Assembly (NCBI GenBank): GCA_965247705.1 | Contig: CBDFHV010000003.1 | Location: 1 to 51,857 of the forward strand | DNA length: 51,857 nucleotides | Origin: CBDFHV01 sp965247705 | Lineage (GTDB): Bacteria > Pseudomonadota > Alphaproteobacteria > Rhodospirillales > CAMCUA01 | Direction of reading: 5' to 3' | In this document: positions 35,299-43,973 of the stretch, in pieces | How positions within the stretch are numbered: the first letter of the stretch is position 1 | Layout of the letters: each line of letters begins with the position of its first letter | The notes under the pieces: generated by a model | What the model was told of the DNA's origin: nothing | What the model saw: only the letters and a program-made list of their open reading frames with translations | Databases searched by the model: none | Program-made: the position numbers and the translations under genes

Positions 35299-36192
35299 CC
35301 TGTTGAAGCGGAAGGTGAACTCGTTGAGGTAGGCTTGTAGGTGCTGGTGGCTAACGCCGTGGTGGATACCGATCAGCCACGTCTTCAGGTTGGCGAAAAC
35401 CAGATGGATGATCGGCAGGTATTGCTCGGCAACCTCTGGATCACCACACTCGGCAACAGCGAAGTGCTCATAGCCGCGCTTACCGAGGCCAGCATAGCCG
35501 CTCCCATCGTCAGTAACGATCAGCGATCCCGGCGCGACAGTGCTCTCGACGAACCCACAGAGCGACTCGGCGCTACGGTCGAGCACGACGGCGAGCCGAA
35601 CGCGTCCGGCATAGCGTCCGTCTTTCCGGTTGTCGAGCTTGGTGCCCGGCTTTCGATGACGCACCTCGATGGCACAGGAGACGAGAACCTTGTGGTGAAC
35701 ACCACGGCCTTCCCCACGCGTTCGCCCGCCAACCCAGGTTTCGTCCACCTCAACATGGTTCTTGGGCTGTCCACCGATCCTGTCTTGGTTGGGCCGCACC
35801 ATGCCCGAGCGGAGCTTGTGGAGAATTTGAAAGGCCGTCTCGTAGCGCGAAAGACCAAGTTGCCGCTGAAACTGCACGGCGGACATGCCGGGCGTCTGAC
35901 TGGCGACCAGATAAGCGGCCCAGAACCAGACGTTCAGCGGAGTGTGGCTACGCTCCATCACTGTTCCCACCGTCAGCCCGGTGTTCTGGCGGCACTTGCG
36001 GCAGCGCAGGACGCCAGGGCGGTTTTCAAAGTGGAACGGCTCTCCCGCCGTGCCGCAGTGCGGGCAGGCAAAGCCGTCTCCCCAGCGGGCTTTCTCCAGG
36101 TAGGCGGCGCAGGCCGCATCATCGGGGAAAAGTCGCTGGAACTCGGGTAGCGAATGCGGGAATGGGAGATCGGCGCGGTCGAGAACATCCAT
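35299..36192 (-). pseudogene. IS1595-family transposase, 5' part (zinc-ribbon type)
   Basis: 298 codons from the ATG at 36192. An N-terminal zinc ribbon (CPHC...CRKC, about residues 45-68) is followed by the ISXO2-like catalytic domain with VEVDETWVGGR, VTDDGSGYAGL and LVFANLKTWLIGIHHGVS (the D, D, N set of this family). The IS256-family element breaks the gene after HLQAYLNEFTFRFNR. Read into the insert, the frame would gain 24 foreign residues, ending near 35224, so an aberrant protein without the last 40 residues is possible. Those residues lie at 33777-33902. Confidence 0.92.
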
Positions 36193-36458
36193 GGCGCGCT
36201 CCCCTATATCCGGTTTGCGCCCATTCTAGCCCTAGTGGGTGTGGGTGTAACCGGATAGGCAAGGTTGAATGGAGTGCGAGGCTACGTTCGTTTCTCATTC
36301 AACATCCGATTTAGCGAGCACCATACCAGGAATTCGGAAGCACCCAGCGTGAAACAAACTGCACGGCGGCGCGGTTGTTCGTGGTCTGCCCTGCAAAATT
36401 CGGCTGGTCCCTTTGTCGACGGCCGATACGCGAAGGCCCCAATTATCCCAAAGGTATT

Positions 36459-36637
36459 CCTGCTTATCCATGAAAGTCCGCCACCGATGCCTTGTTCCTG
36501 CTCGTGTCTAAGTCCGACGAGGTCCAACGACGAAGGCGGGAGTTGCACGGTGCGGACTCGGATATGGCACAGCGACTGGAAACCGCGATGGCTCATACGC
36601 GTCTCGGCAGCCTTGCTGAGCTTCATGGATAAGCAGG
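36459..36637. mobile_element. 179-bp MITE
   Basis: The ends are a perfect 16-bp inverted repeat (CCTGCTTATCCATGAA) and the element is flanked by the 8-bp duplication AAGGTATT (36451-36458 and 36638-36645). The interior has no transposase. The terminal repeat resembles that of the IS1595-family element next door (CTTGCCTATCC against CCTGCTTATCC), and both make 8-bp duplications. An IS1595-type transposase may therefore have moved it. That link is inference. Confidence 0.8.
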
Positions 36638-36692
36638 AAGGTATTTGACCTTGCGGCCGCTAAGCTCATGACTGACGCATTGGGAACGGCCT

Positions 36693-36777
36693 GTGATCAA
36701 ACCGAAACTCGGAGAGTCAAGCCTCGGTGCTTGTGCGTTGGTGATCAGATCGAGGCTTTCAGAGTCAACTCTCGGTG
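36693..36777. repeat. Imperfect tandem repeat of about 48 bp
   Basis: GTGATCA...AGAGTCAA...TCGGTG occurs twice with a period of 48 bp (from 36693 and from 36741). On the minus strand both units translate to PR(V/L)DS(E/P)S(L/F)(D/G)LIT in one open frame, so it may be the relic of a repeat-containing protein. No start or family is recognised. Confidence 0.4.
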
Positions 36778-36919
36778 GATGCACGCCCCCGATTTGAACC
36801 TGAGCGTCACAGAGATTTACGCGAGTATGAGCGGCCCTCGGCGTAGCCAGAGGGTTTTTCGGGAAAGGGGGTATCGGGTCCCTGCAACCAATCTCAGACA
36901 GCCTTTTTTCAGTTCAAAT

Positions 36920-36956
36920 TTGGTAGGTTCTTGAACAAATCCTGCCCCCGCAACCA
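36920..36956. repeat. 37-bp direct repeat, right copy; possible attachment site
   Basis: Matches 9130-9166 in the same orientation with one mismatch, including the six-base TTGAAC insertion that distinguishes both from a real initiator tRNA 3' end. No recombinase gene adjoins this copy. If the two are attachment sites, the element between them is about 27.8 kb. Confidence 0.6.
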
Positions 36957-37087
36957 ATTAAAGCCCCTAATATCAATTAATTGCTGGCTTTTTGATTCTG
37001 CGCTTCCAATCTGGAATCTAAGTACGGAAGCAAAATGGAAGCTGTTGACGGCGCAAAATTGCGCTTAAACTTTCGGCAATTTGGCTT

Positions 37088-37336
37088 TCAGATATAGCCA
37101 AGTCCCGAGTAGTTTTCAGGTAGCTGCAACGATTTTGATCCCTCACCTATGGGATCGGCGACTTCATACTGGAGGGCAGAGCCATGTTTGAGACCATCTG
37201 TAGCCCGCAATTGGGCGTTGATTTTTAGCTTGGGATTGCTGACGCCCGGGTAGCCGAGGTCTTCCAGTTCTTCGAAGGCTGCGGCAAAGCCCGCTTTCAG
37301 TCGTGTGTCAAAGATTTGCTCGGCCGTTTGAATGGC
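37088..37336 (-). pseudogene. Relic of an OLD-type ATPase/nuclease gene
   Basis: One minus-strand frame reads AIQTAEQIFDTRLKAGFAAA, then FEELEDLGYPGVSNPKLKIN, and ends in LQLPENYSGLGYI before a stop at 37090-37088. The block around LPENYSGLGY resembles the conserved segment before the second half of the ABC-type ATPase in OLD-family endonucleases (usually LP..YNGLGYQNLI). Walker A and the Toprim nuclease part are absent. Such proteins often serve in phage defence, so this is probably debris of a defence gene. The family call is by eye. Confidence 0.5.
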
Positions 37337-37682
37337 GCCGAGCGCCTCGTAGTGGCGATCCGCACGTCGCCCGACAAGCAGCCGACGCGCCCATCAAACG
37401 ACCCGCCAGATTTACAAAATCTGGGGCTCGCGATGAGTGAGTCCGTCGCCGCGACTACAGTCAGTAGCCGGACGAACGACGCCCGATCCGGGCGTTTTTG
37501 GGGGCCGTTGAACGCATATCGCCATCCTCCATCTTAACGGGTTTTTGGCAATGTCAAGTCTCAAAACGGCCCGGCCCGCCGCCCTGGCCGAGAAATAAGA
37601 CCTGCCCGCCGCTCGACAGACCCGCATGGTGAGTGCGGCCTCGTCGGCCGTAAAACGTTTTTTCGCCGTCACCGGGATCCTT
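37337..37682. other. Gap with relic-like open frames only
   Basis: A minus-strand frame from a GTG at 37672 (MTAKKRFTADEAALTMRVCR) starts just after the Toprim relic and runs about 86 codons, but it has no recognisable domain. It may be a decayed small gene that once followed the Toprim gene. Confidence 0.35.
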
Positions 37683-37920
37683 CTACAGTCGCTTGATAGG
37701 GATCGTTGAAGTCCTCGCCCCCGGGCGGCCAGCGCAGCTCGACGGTGCGCCCGGCGAGAAAATAGTGTCGGTGGGCCGCCGCCTGCATACGATCGACGCC
37801 GTCTCGATCCCCTCGGCCAGCCCTAAGCGCTCGGCGGCCGGGGCGAACCGGATGGCGGCGCCGACCTTGGGGCCGAGCATTTTCTTGGTCGCCGACACCG
37901 GCGCCTTGCCGCTGCCGCAT
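37683..37920 (-). pseudogene. Relic of a Toprim/DUF7146-type protein of a mobile element
   Basis: One frame gives GSGKAPVSATKKMLGPKVGA followed by AIRFAPAAERLGLAEGIETA. The sequence then changes frame near 37790 and gives GRTVELRWPPGGEDFND. These are the start and end of the Toprim module found in primase-like proteins of plasmids, phages and integrative elements. The middle with the DxD motif is missing, so an internal deletion of roughly 50 codons is likely. It lies close to tRNA-Val, a common integration site. Confidence 0.6.
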
Positions 37921-38112
37921 AGCGCTCGTCGTCGCAAATCACCTGGGCCAACCAAAGCTATCTTGTCGTCAATCTCGTCTCTGCCCGAAGTACGCCACTT
38001 GAACAATCTGCCCATCCATTGCCCAACTTTGTTGGGCAATGCGATTACGTTCCGCGCATGTTCACGCACAGAAACGCCCAATTTTGATGGAAAAATGAAG
38101 TCGAAAGAATGG

Positions 38113-38142
38113 CGAAAACCCCCGGTTTCCCGAGGGTTTTCG
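38113..38142 (-). terminator. Intrinsic terminator of tRNA-Val
   Basis: CGAAAACCCTCGG and CCGGGGGTTTTCG form a 13-bp stem (one G-U pair) around a GAAA tetraloop. It starts one base after the tRNA 3' end, and the TTTT lies in the 3' arm. Confidence 0.8.
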
Positions 38143-38143
38143 A

Positions 38144-38218
38144 TGGTGGGCGCGGCTGGGATTGAACCAGCGACCCCTACGATGTCAACGTAGTGCTCTC
38201 CCGCTGAGCTACGCGCCC
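38144..38218 (-). tRNA. tRNA-Val(GAC)
   Basis: Read on the minus strand, GGGCGCG pairs with CGCGCCC to form the acceptor stem, followed by ACCA encoded in the gene. The D-arm holds GCTCAGCGGGAGAGC. The anticodon stem CTACG/CGTAG encloses the loop TTGACAT, giving anticodon GAC, and the T-arm has GGTTCAATCCC. All arms are complete, 75 bases with CCA. Confidence 0.95.
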
Positions 38219-38413
38219 CGGCGGCGCGCCCCGAGGAGGCGCCGCGACGGGGCCTTTTAATCCCAACCGGGAGGCTTGGCAAGCTCTCCTTGGGCGGCCC
38301 GCCGGCGGGCCGGCATGGGTAATTTTCCGTTGCGTCGGCGAGCCGGCGAGGCTAACAGAATGCACCCGCCCTTGGCGGAAGGGCGCCCAGGGTCGCAAGC
38401 AGCGGAGGTCCCC

Positions 38414-39319
38414 TTGCCGGCACCGGACGACGACAGCATCCAGCAATACCCGGCGGCCCGGCCGGCGGTCTTCGACGTCCGCGCCCCGGCCACCCAGACG
38501 GTGCCCCTGGTCTTCGCCTCGCCGCACAGCGGGCGCGCCTATTCGCCGGCGTTCATGGCCGCTTCGCGCCTCGATCCGCTGACGCTGAGGCGCTCGGAGG
38601 ACGCCTTCATCGACGAGATATTCGCCGCCGCGCCCGATCACGGGGCGCCGCTCATCCGGGCCCATTTCCCGCGCGCCTACGTGGATCCCAACCGGGAGTC
38701 CCACGAGCTCGATCCGGCCATGTTCGCCGATTCGCTTCCCGATCACGTGAACAGCCGCTCGCCCAGGGTCGCCGCCGGTTTGGGCACCCTCGCCCGGGTC
38801 GTCGCCAGCGGCGAGGAGATTTACCGCGACTTACTCCGCTGGAGCGACGCGCGGCACCGCATCGAGACCTGCTACGCGCCCTATCACGGGGCCCTCTCGG
38901 GCCTCGTCGATGAGACCCGGCGGCGCTTCGGCGTGTGCTTGCTCGTCGACTGTCATTCCATGCCTTCGGTGGGCGGGCCCCTGGACGCCGATGCGGGCCA
39001 TCCGCGCGTCGACTTCATTTTGGGAGACTGCCACGGAACGTCGTGCGCCGCCGCCGTCGGCGATCTAGCCGAGCGGTCCCTGGCCGAGCTGGGCTACCAG
39101 GTGACCCGCAACGACCCCTATGCCGGCGGCTTCACGACGCGCCACTACGGACGGCCCGAGAGCGGCGTCCACGCCCTGCAGATCGAGATCAACCGGGGTC
39201 TCTACATGGACGAACGGACGATCGAGCGGGGTCCTGGAATGGCGCCCCTGATCGGCCGCGTGAAACGCCTGATCGAAAGCCTGGTCGCCATCGATCCCGC
39301 CCTGCTCGCCGCCCCATGA
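38414..39319 (+). CDS. N-formylglutamate amidohydrolase-family protein
   Basis: About 301 residues. The TTG at 38414 is chosen because GGAGG lies five bases before it; ATG 38360 is in frame but lacks a site. Typical FGase sequence starts at VPLVFASPHSGRAY, with the metal-binding SPHSG. DPNRESHELDP, VVASGEEIYRD, LLVDCHSMPS (near residue 165) and ALQIEINRGLYMDE follow. The enzyme releases formate from N-formylglutamate in histidine degradation; some family members act on other N-formyl or N-acyl amino acids. No hut gene is nearby, so the substrate is not certain. It is divergent from tRNA-Val. Confidence 0.88.
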   Translation: MPAPDDDSIQQYPAARPAVFDVRAPATQTVPLVFASPHSGRAYSPAFMAASRLDPLTLRRSEDAFIDEIFAAAPDHGAPLIRAHFPRAYVDPNRESHELDPAMFADSLPDHVNSRSPRVAAGLGTLARVVASGEEIYRDLLRWSDARHRIETCYAPYHGALSGLVDETRRRFGVCLLVDCHSMPSVGGPLDADAGHPRVDFILGDCHGTSCAAAVGDLAERSLAELGYQVTRNDPYAGGFTTRHYGRPESGVHALQIEINRGLYMDERTIERGPGMAPLIGRVKRLIESLVAIDPALLAAP

Positions 39320-39707
39320 CCGGCGACGCGACGCGTCCCACCCCCTGTCCGCCGGCCAAGTTTGGCGAAAAAAAGGGCCGTGACAGGCACGGCCCAAGTT
39401 TTGGGAGGAAACGTCGAAAGATGCAACACCCGGAAGTCGCCCGGACGGACGATCCCGCATGCTGCATCGCGATAGATAGTCATTTCATTACGCAATTTCA
39501 AACATTTTTTTTGTCAGACGACTTGAACGCCTGTTTGGTGGACAGGCCTGAACCCGGCCCAACGTCGGCCATCCGCGGCGTTCGTTTCCAAAAGAGGGTT
39601 CAACCAATTTTCGTTCAGCCTGGACGGCATGGATGGGTCTGAATTGATTCGCACCGAGTTGGGGGCGGTCTTATTGGCATGTTCGTTGCGTGGTACGACC
39701 CGGGACG
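39320..39707. other. Gap with a hairpin terminator and otherwise no gene
   Basis: Contains the hairpin at 39375-39395 and an AT-rich stretch around 39475-39520 that could hold a promoter. No protein gene is supported. Confidence 0.4.
39375..39395 (-). terminator. Perfect hairpin with a T-run on the minus strand
   Basis: GGGCCGTG and CACGGCCC form an 8-bp stem around a five-base loop. On the minus strand it is followed by seven T residues (39374-39368), a textbook intrinsic terminator. On the plus strand AAGTTTT follows, so it may also end transcription of the amidohydrolase gene. No minus-strand gene precedes it in this window. Confidence 0.65.
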
Positions 39708-40664
39708 ATGGATGGGATCATGGTTCGACGCTTCAGCATCTTCTGTATTTGCATTGCGACAGGTGCGTCAAGCCTGTTCGCGGAGCCTCGGGCCGCCCTG
39801 GCGCGGCCGGCACAAGGCATTGATATCGCAACGGATTTATGCGCCGCCGCGACGGCCCGCCGAGAGCGCGCGGACGCTATTCCGGCTCATCTGCTGCGCG
39901 CCATTTCCCTGGCCGAGACGGGACGCTGGGATGCCGCCGAGGGGGTAAATCTTGCCTGGCCGTGGACCGTCACCGCCGAGGGCGAAGGGCGATACTTCGA
40001 CACCAAGGCCGACGCGATGGCCGAGGTGAAGACCCTCAAGGCGCGGGGAATCGGCAATATCGACGTGGGATGCATGCAGATCAACCTCCGTTACCATCCC
40101 AATGCCTTCGCCGACCTGGACAAGGCGTTCGACCCCGCTACCAACGTCGCCTATGCGGCGCGCTACCTCAAGGATCTGCACGCCTCGCTGGGCTCTTGGA
40201 CGCGGGCCGCCGGCGCCTACCATTCGAAGGACCCGACGCGCGGCCGGGCCTACCGCTCCAGGGTAATGAGGCTGTGGACCCGGGTCCGCGACGCCCCCGC
40301 CGACACCGGCCCGAGGGCGCCGGACGGCACACTCGCCACACTCGGCGGCCCGGTCCGGCGTCCGTCGCCGGCCGTCGACGGGGTGCGCACGGCGCAACTC
40401 AACATCCGGCTGAAGGCCGCCCGCGCCGCCGCCCGCGGCATCGACGACGCGGCCTCGATCCGTCGCAGCCAACTGGCCGCCTGGCGCCAAGACCGCCTGC
40501 GCTCCCACCCGAGAAACCACTTGGCGCTCATGCGGCGTGCCGAGGCCCGGCTGCTGCGCCGCCAAGCGCTGTGGGGCCTCGACGGGCAGAAGACATCCTT
40601 CGCTGACAAGCGCCGGGCGCAGCTGCTTGCTTGGCGCCGCGGCCTGAAGCAACCGACATTCTAA
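39708..40664 (+). CDS. Lytic transglycosylase-like protein (SLT domain)
   Basis: About 318 residues. Possible starts are ATG 39708 and ATG 39720 (MVRRFSIF...), the latter giving a cleaner signal peptide that ends near AALA. The SLT domain spans about residues 45-170: HLLRAISLAETGRW holds the catalytic Glu, GNIDVGCMQINLRYH is the conserved GxMQIN segment, and NVAYAARYLKDLHASLGSWTRAAGAYHS follows. It would cleave peptidoglycan in the periplasm. The C-terminal 130 residues are very rich in Arg and Ala, with no recognised domain. Such proteins are often paired with flagella or secretion systems, but none is in the window. Confidence 0.85.
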   Translation: MDGIMVRRFSIFCICIATGASSLFAEPRAALARPAQGIDIATDLCAAATARRERADAIPAHLLRAISLAETGRWDAAEGVNLAWPWTVTAEGEGRYFDTKADAMAEVKTLKARGIGNIDVGCMQINLRYHPNAFADLDKAFDPATNVAYAARYLKDLHASLGSWTRAAGAYHSKDPTRGRAYRSRVMRLWTRVRDAPADTGPRAPDGTLATLGGPVRRPSPAVDGVRTAQLNIRLKAARAAARGIDDAASIRRSQLAAWRQDRLRSHPRNHLALMRRAEARLLRRQALWGLDGQKTSFADKRRAQLLAWRRGLKQPTF

Positions 40665-40801
40665 GTCTTCCTCGCCGCCGAGGCGGCCCGACGGCCACCG
40701 GCGATTCGCATCCTTCCCCTGTTCTCTGCTATCTCTAGTCGCGGCGCGGCGGCGGCCCCAAGGGTGCGCACCTTGTTCAACCGACATCGGAAGAGGGTTC
40801 C

Positions 40802-42589
40802 ATGAGCGATCTCGAACTCGGCGTCATCGGCAACTCGTCCTTCGGCGCCCTGATCGATGGCAAGGGGCGCATCGTGTGGTCCTGTCTGCCGCGCTTCGAC
40901 GGCGACCCGGTGTTTTGCAGCCTGCTGCAGGGCAACACCGGCGAGCCCGAGCACGGCTTCTTCGACGTCGTCGTGCAGAACTTCGCGCGCGGCGAGCAGC
41001 ATTACCTGCACAATACGGCGATCCTCATCACCACCCTTTACGACGCCGACGGCGCGGCCCTCGAGATCGCCGACTTCGCGCCGCGCTTCAAGCGTCTGGA
41101 TCGCGTCTTCCGTCCCATGATGATGGTACGCCACGTGCGCCCCGTCATCGGCCACCCCCGGGTGACGTTGCGGCTACGTCCGGCCTACGATTACGGCGCC
41201 GACCGGCCCCAGGTGACGCGCGGCAGCAACCACATCCGTTACATCGCTCCGCAACTGACTCTGCGCTGCACCACCGACGCGCCGATTACCTACCTGATCG
41301 ACGAGGTTCCCTTCGTGCTCGAGGAATCCCTGACCATGATGTTGGGCGCCGACGAGAGTCTGACCAGCCCCATCAACGAGACATCGCGCGAGTTCTTCAA
41401 GCGTACCCTGGACTACTGGCGCGAATGGGCGCGCTACCTGGCCGTGCCCTTCGAGTGGCAGGAAGCGGTCATCCGCGCCGCCATCACGCTGAAGCTGTGC
41501 AGTTTCGAGGAAAGCGGCGGCATCATCGCGGCCATGACCACGTCCATTCCCGAGGCCGCCGACAGCGGCCGCAACTGGGACTACCGCTACTGCTGGCTGC
41601 GCGACGCCTATTTCGTCGTCAAGGCGCTCAATCGGCTTGGCGCGACGCGGACCATGGAGGAATACCTGCACTACATCGTCAACGTGGTCGCCGGTTCCGA
41701 GAACGGCCACTTGCAGCCGGTCTACGGCATCACCCTGGATGAGCGCCTGACCGAGGAGACGGTGCCGAGCTTGGCGGGCTACCGCTCCATGGGGCCGGTG
41801 CGCCGCGGCAACCAGGCCTACGAGCACATCCAGAACGACGGTTACGGCAACGTCATCCTGGCCGCCACCCAGGCGTTCTTCGATGAACGGCTGACCCGTC
41901 CCGGCGACCACAGGCTGTTTCAGCGCCTGGAGGACGTGGGCCGCCGGGCGCTGGAGCTCTTCGACAAAAAGGACGCCGGCCTGTGGGAGCTGAGAACCAA
42001 GTCCAAGGTGCACACCCATTCCAGCGTCATGTGCTGGGCCGGCGCCGACCGCCTGGCCCGCATCGCCTCGCGCCTGGGCATGACCAGCCAGGCCCAACAA
42101 TGGCGCCAGGACGCCGACAGAATCCGCGGCGTCATCATGGAAAAGGCGTACGACGCCAAGCGCAACACGTTCGTCGAGAGCTTCGGCGGCAAAGAGATCG
42201 ACGGCAGTCTGCTGCTGCTCTACGAAGTGGGCTTCGTCGAGGGCTCGGACCCCCGCTTCGCCGGCACCGTGGCGGCCATCGAAAAGACCCTGCGCCGTGG
42301 CGATCACCTCTACCGCTACGCCGTCGAGGACGACTTCGGAACGCCCCAGACCGCGTTCAACATCTGCACGTTCTGGTACATCGACGCCCTGGCCGCGCTG
42401 GGCAGACAGGCGGAGGCGCGCCAGTTGTTCGAAAACATGCTAGACTCGCGGAACCATCTCGGTCTGCTCTCGGAAGACATCGACCCGAAGACGGGCGAAT
42501 TGTGGGGCAACTTCCCCCAGACCTATTCCATGGTCGGATTGATCAACTCCGCCATGGCCCTAAGCAAGAGTTGGGAGGAAGCCTATTGA
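40802..42589 (+). CDS. Glycoside hydrolase family 15 protein (trehalase/glucoamylase-like)
   Basis: 595 residues, starting at an ATG with GAAGAGGG upstream. The N-terminal beta-sandwich domain begins LELGVIGNSSFGALID, and the (alpha/alpha)6 barrel contains GRNWDYRYCWLRDAYF (about residue 255). The C-terminal LLSEDIDPKTGELWGNFPQ (about 557) holds the second acidic catalytic region. Members hydrolyse trehalose, isomaltose or starch ends to glucose. Because otsA overlaps its end and glk follows, trehalose is the most likely substrate, which is inference. Its stop TGA overlaps the TTG start of otsA, so the two are translationally coupled. Confidence 0.92.
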   Translation: MSDLELGVIGNSSFGALIDGKGRIVWSCLPRFDGDPVFCSLLQGNTGEPEHGFFDVVVQNFARGEQHYLHNTAILITTLYDADGAALEIADFAPRFKRLDRVFRPMMMVRHVRPVIGHPRVTLRLRPAYDYGADRPQVTRGSNHIRYIAPQLTLRCTTDAPITYLIDEVPFVLEESLTMMLGADESLTSPINETSREFFKRTLDYWREWARYLAVPFEWQEAVIRAAITLKLCSFEESGGIIAAMTTSIPEAADSGRNWDYRYCWLRDAYFVVKALNRLGATRTMEEYLHYIVNVVAGSENGHLQPVYGITLDERLTEETVPSLAGYRSMGPVRRGNQAYEHIQNDGYGNVILAATQAFFDERLTRPGDHRLFQRLEDVGRRALELFDKKDAGLWELRTKSKVHTHSSVMCWAGADRLARIASRLGMTSQAQQWRQDADRIRGVIMEKAYDAKRNTFVESFGGKEIDGSLLLLYEVGFVEGSDPRFAGTVAAIEKTLRRGDHLYRYAVEDDFGTPQTAFNICTFWYIDALAALGRQAEARQLFENMLDSRNHLGLLSEDIDPKTGELWGNFPQTYSMVGLINSAMALSKSWEEAY

Positions 42590-43968
42590 GCCGCCTTGTC
42601 GTCGTCTCCAATCGGGTCGCCTCGACCACCGATGCCAAGGGGCGCGCGGGGGGCCTCGTGGTGGCGCTGCAGGACGCGCTCTCGGAGCATGGCGGTGTCT
42701 GGTTCGGTTGGAGCGGCAAGGTTAGGAGCGATACCCCGGCCAAACCCACCCTGACCAAGGTCGGACCCGTCACCTATGCCACCATCGACTTGTCGCGCAA
42801 GCACTACAACGAATATTACAACGGCTTCGCCAATCGCACCCTTTGGCCGCTCTTCCATTACCGGCTCGACCTGACGGCGTTCAGCAAGCAGAACTACGCT
42901 GGATATCTGCAGGTCAACACCATCTTCGCCGAAAAACTGGTGCGCCTGATCAAGCCCGAGGACCTGATCTGGGTCCACGATTACCACCTCATCCCCATGG
43001 GCGAGGAATTGCGCCGCGCCGGGGTGACGCAGCCCATGGGATTCTTCCTGCACACCCCGTTTCCGGCGATGGAGATCCTCACCGCCCTGCCCGGCCACGA
43101 ATCCCTGATTCGGTCGCTCTGCGCTTACGACATGGTCGGCTTCCAGACCGAGAATGACCTGCGCGCCTTCCTCGACTACATCGTCAACGAGGCCGGCGGC
43201 GGCATCATGGGCGACCACCTGGTCCACGCCTTCGGCCGCACGCTCCGGGTGGAGATATTCCCCATCGGCATCGACACCGAGGCTTTCGTCGCCGCCGGCC
43301 GGGAGGAAAGCCACTCCACCAGCGCCAAGCTCCTGCGCAACCGCCCCGCGGACTTCTCCTGGATCATCGGGGTCGACCGGCTGGACTACAGCAAGGGACT
43401 GGTCGAGCGGTTTCAGTCGTTCTCGCGCCTGCTCGAGGCCTACCCCGCTTACCGGGGCAACGTCACCCTGCTGCAGATCGCGCCCCCGACGCGCTCGGAA
43501 GTGCCCGAGTATCGGGAAATCCGGCGTACCCTGGAAGCCGAGTCGGGGCATATCAACGGCCGCTTCGCTGAGTTCGACTGGGTGCCCATCAACTATCTCA
43601 ACAAGAGCTACACCCGCAAGGACCTGGCGGGCTTCTACCAGGCCAGCCGCATCGGCTTGGTAACGCCGTTGCGCGACGGCATGAACCTGGTCGCCAAGGA
43701 GTACGTGGCGGCGCAGAACCCGCAAGACCCCGGGGTCCTGGTGCTGTCGCGCTTCGCCGGCGCGGCGCGCGAATTGGATACCGCCCTTATCGTCAATCCG
43801 TTCGACTTCGAGGGCGTCGCCGACGCCATCGCCCAGGGCCTGGAAATGCCCCTCGAGGAACGGCGCAGCCGGTGGGCCGCGATGATGGAGAAACTGCGCG
43901 CCAACTCGCTGACCATCTGGCGCGACAAGTTCCTCGACACCCTGGCCAAGGCCCCCTACAAAGCCTGA
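42586..43968 (+). CDS. otsA: Trehalose-6-phosphate synthase
   Basis: 460 residues, the normal OtsA length. The TTG start at 42586 overlaps the previous stop (TTGA) and has GGGAGG eight bases upstream. GT20 motifs are visible: RLVVVSNRV at the start, RAGGLVVAL, HDYHLIPMGEELR (about residue 130), IGVDRLDYSKGLVERF (about 260, with the Arg and Lys that bind UDP-glucose phosphates) and PLRDGMNLVAKEYVA (about 360). It transfers glucose from UDP-glucose to glucose 6-phosphate. No otsB phosphatase is adjacent; the phosphatase must be elsewhere or replaced. Confidence 0.95.
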   Translation: MSRLVVVSNRVASTTDAKGRAGGLVVALQDALSEHGGVWFGWSGKVRSDTPAKPTLTKVGPVTYATIDLSRKHYNEYYNGFANRTLWPLFHYRLDLTAFSKQNYAGYLQVNTIFAEKLVRLIKPEDLIWVHDYHLIPMGEELRRAGVTQPMGFFLHTPFPAMEILTALPGHESLIRSLCAYDMVGFQTENDLRAFLDYIVNEAGGGIMGDHLVHAFGRTLRVEIFPIGIDTEAFVAAGREESHSTSAKLLRNRPADFSWIIGVDRLDYSKGLVERFQSFSRLLEAYPAYRGNVTLLQIAPPTRSEVPEYREIRRTLEAESGHINGRFAEFDWVPINYLNKSYTRKDLAGFYQASRIGLVTPLRDGMNLVAKEYVAAQNPQDPGVLVLSRFAGAARELDTALIVNPFDFEGVADAIAQGLEMPLEERRSRWAAMMEKLRANSLTIWRDKFLDTLAKAPYKA

Positions 43969-43973
43969 TACGG

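Larger units (their letters stand above)
33764..36263 (-). mobile_element. IS1595-family insertion sequence, split by an IS256-family element
   Basis: The inverted ends read CTTGCCTATCCGGTTA on both sides. They are flanked by the 8-bp duplication GTTGAATG (33756-33763 and 36264-36271). It carries one zinc-ribbon transposase gene on the minus strand, interrupted by the IS256-family element at 33912-35298. Without that insert the element would be about 1.1 kb, normal for the family. Confidence 0.92.

Noticed and set aside
36282..36626. Open frame of about 114 codons on the minus strand
   Set aside because: It begins inside the MITE and runs across its left end and target duplication, so it is a chance frame.
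36781..36860. Possible tRNA or tmRNA 3' end on the minus strand (GGTTCAAATCGGGGGCGTGC)
   Set aside because: The T-stem arms do not pair and no acceptor 5' strand is found.
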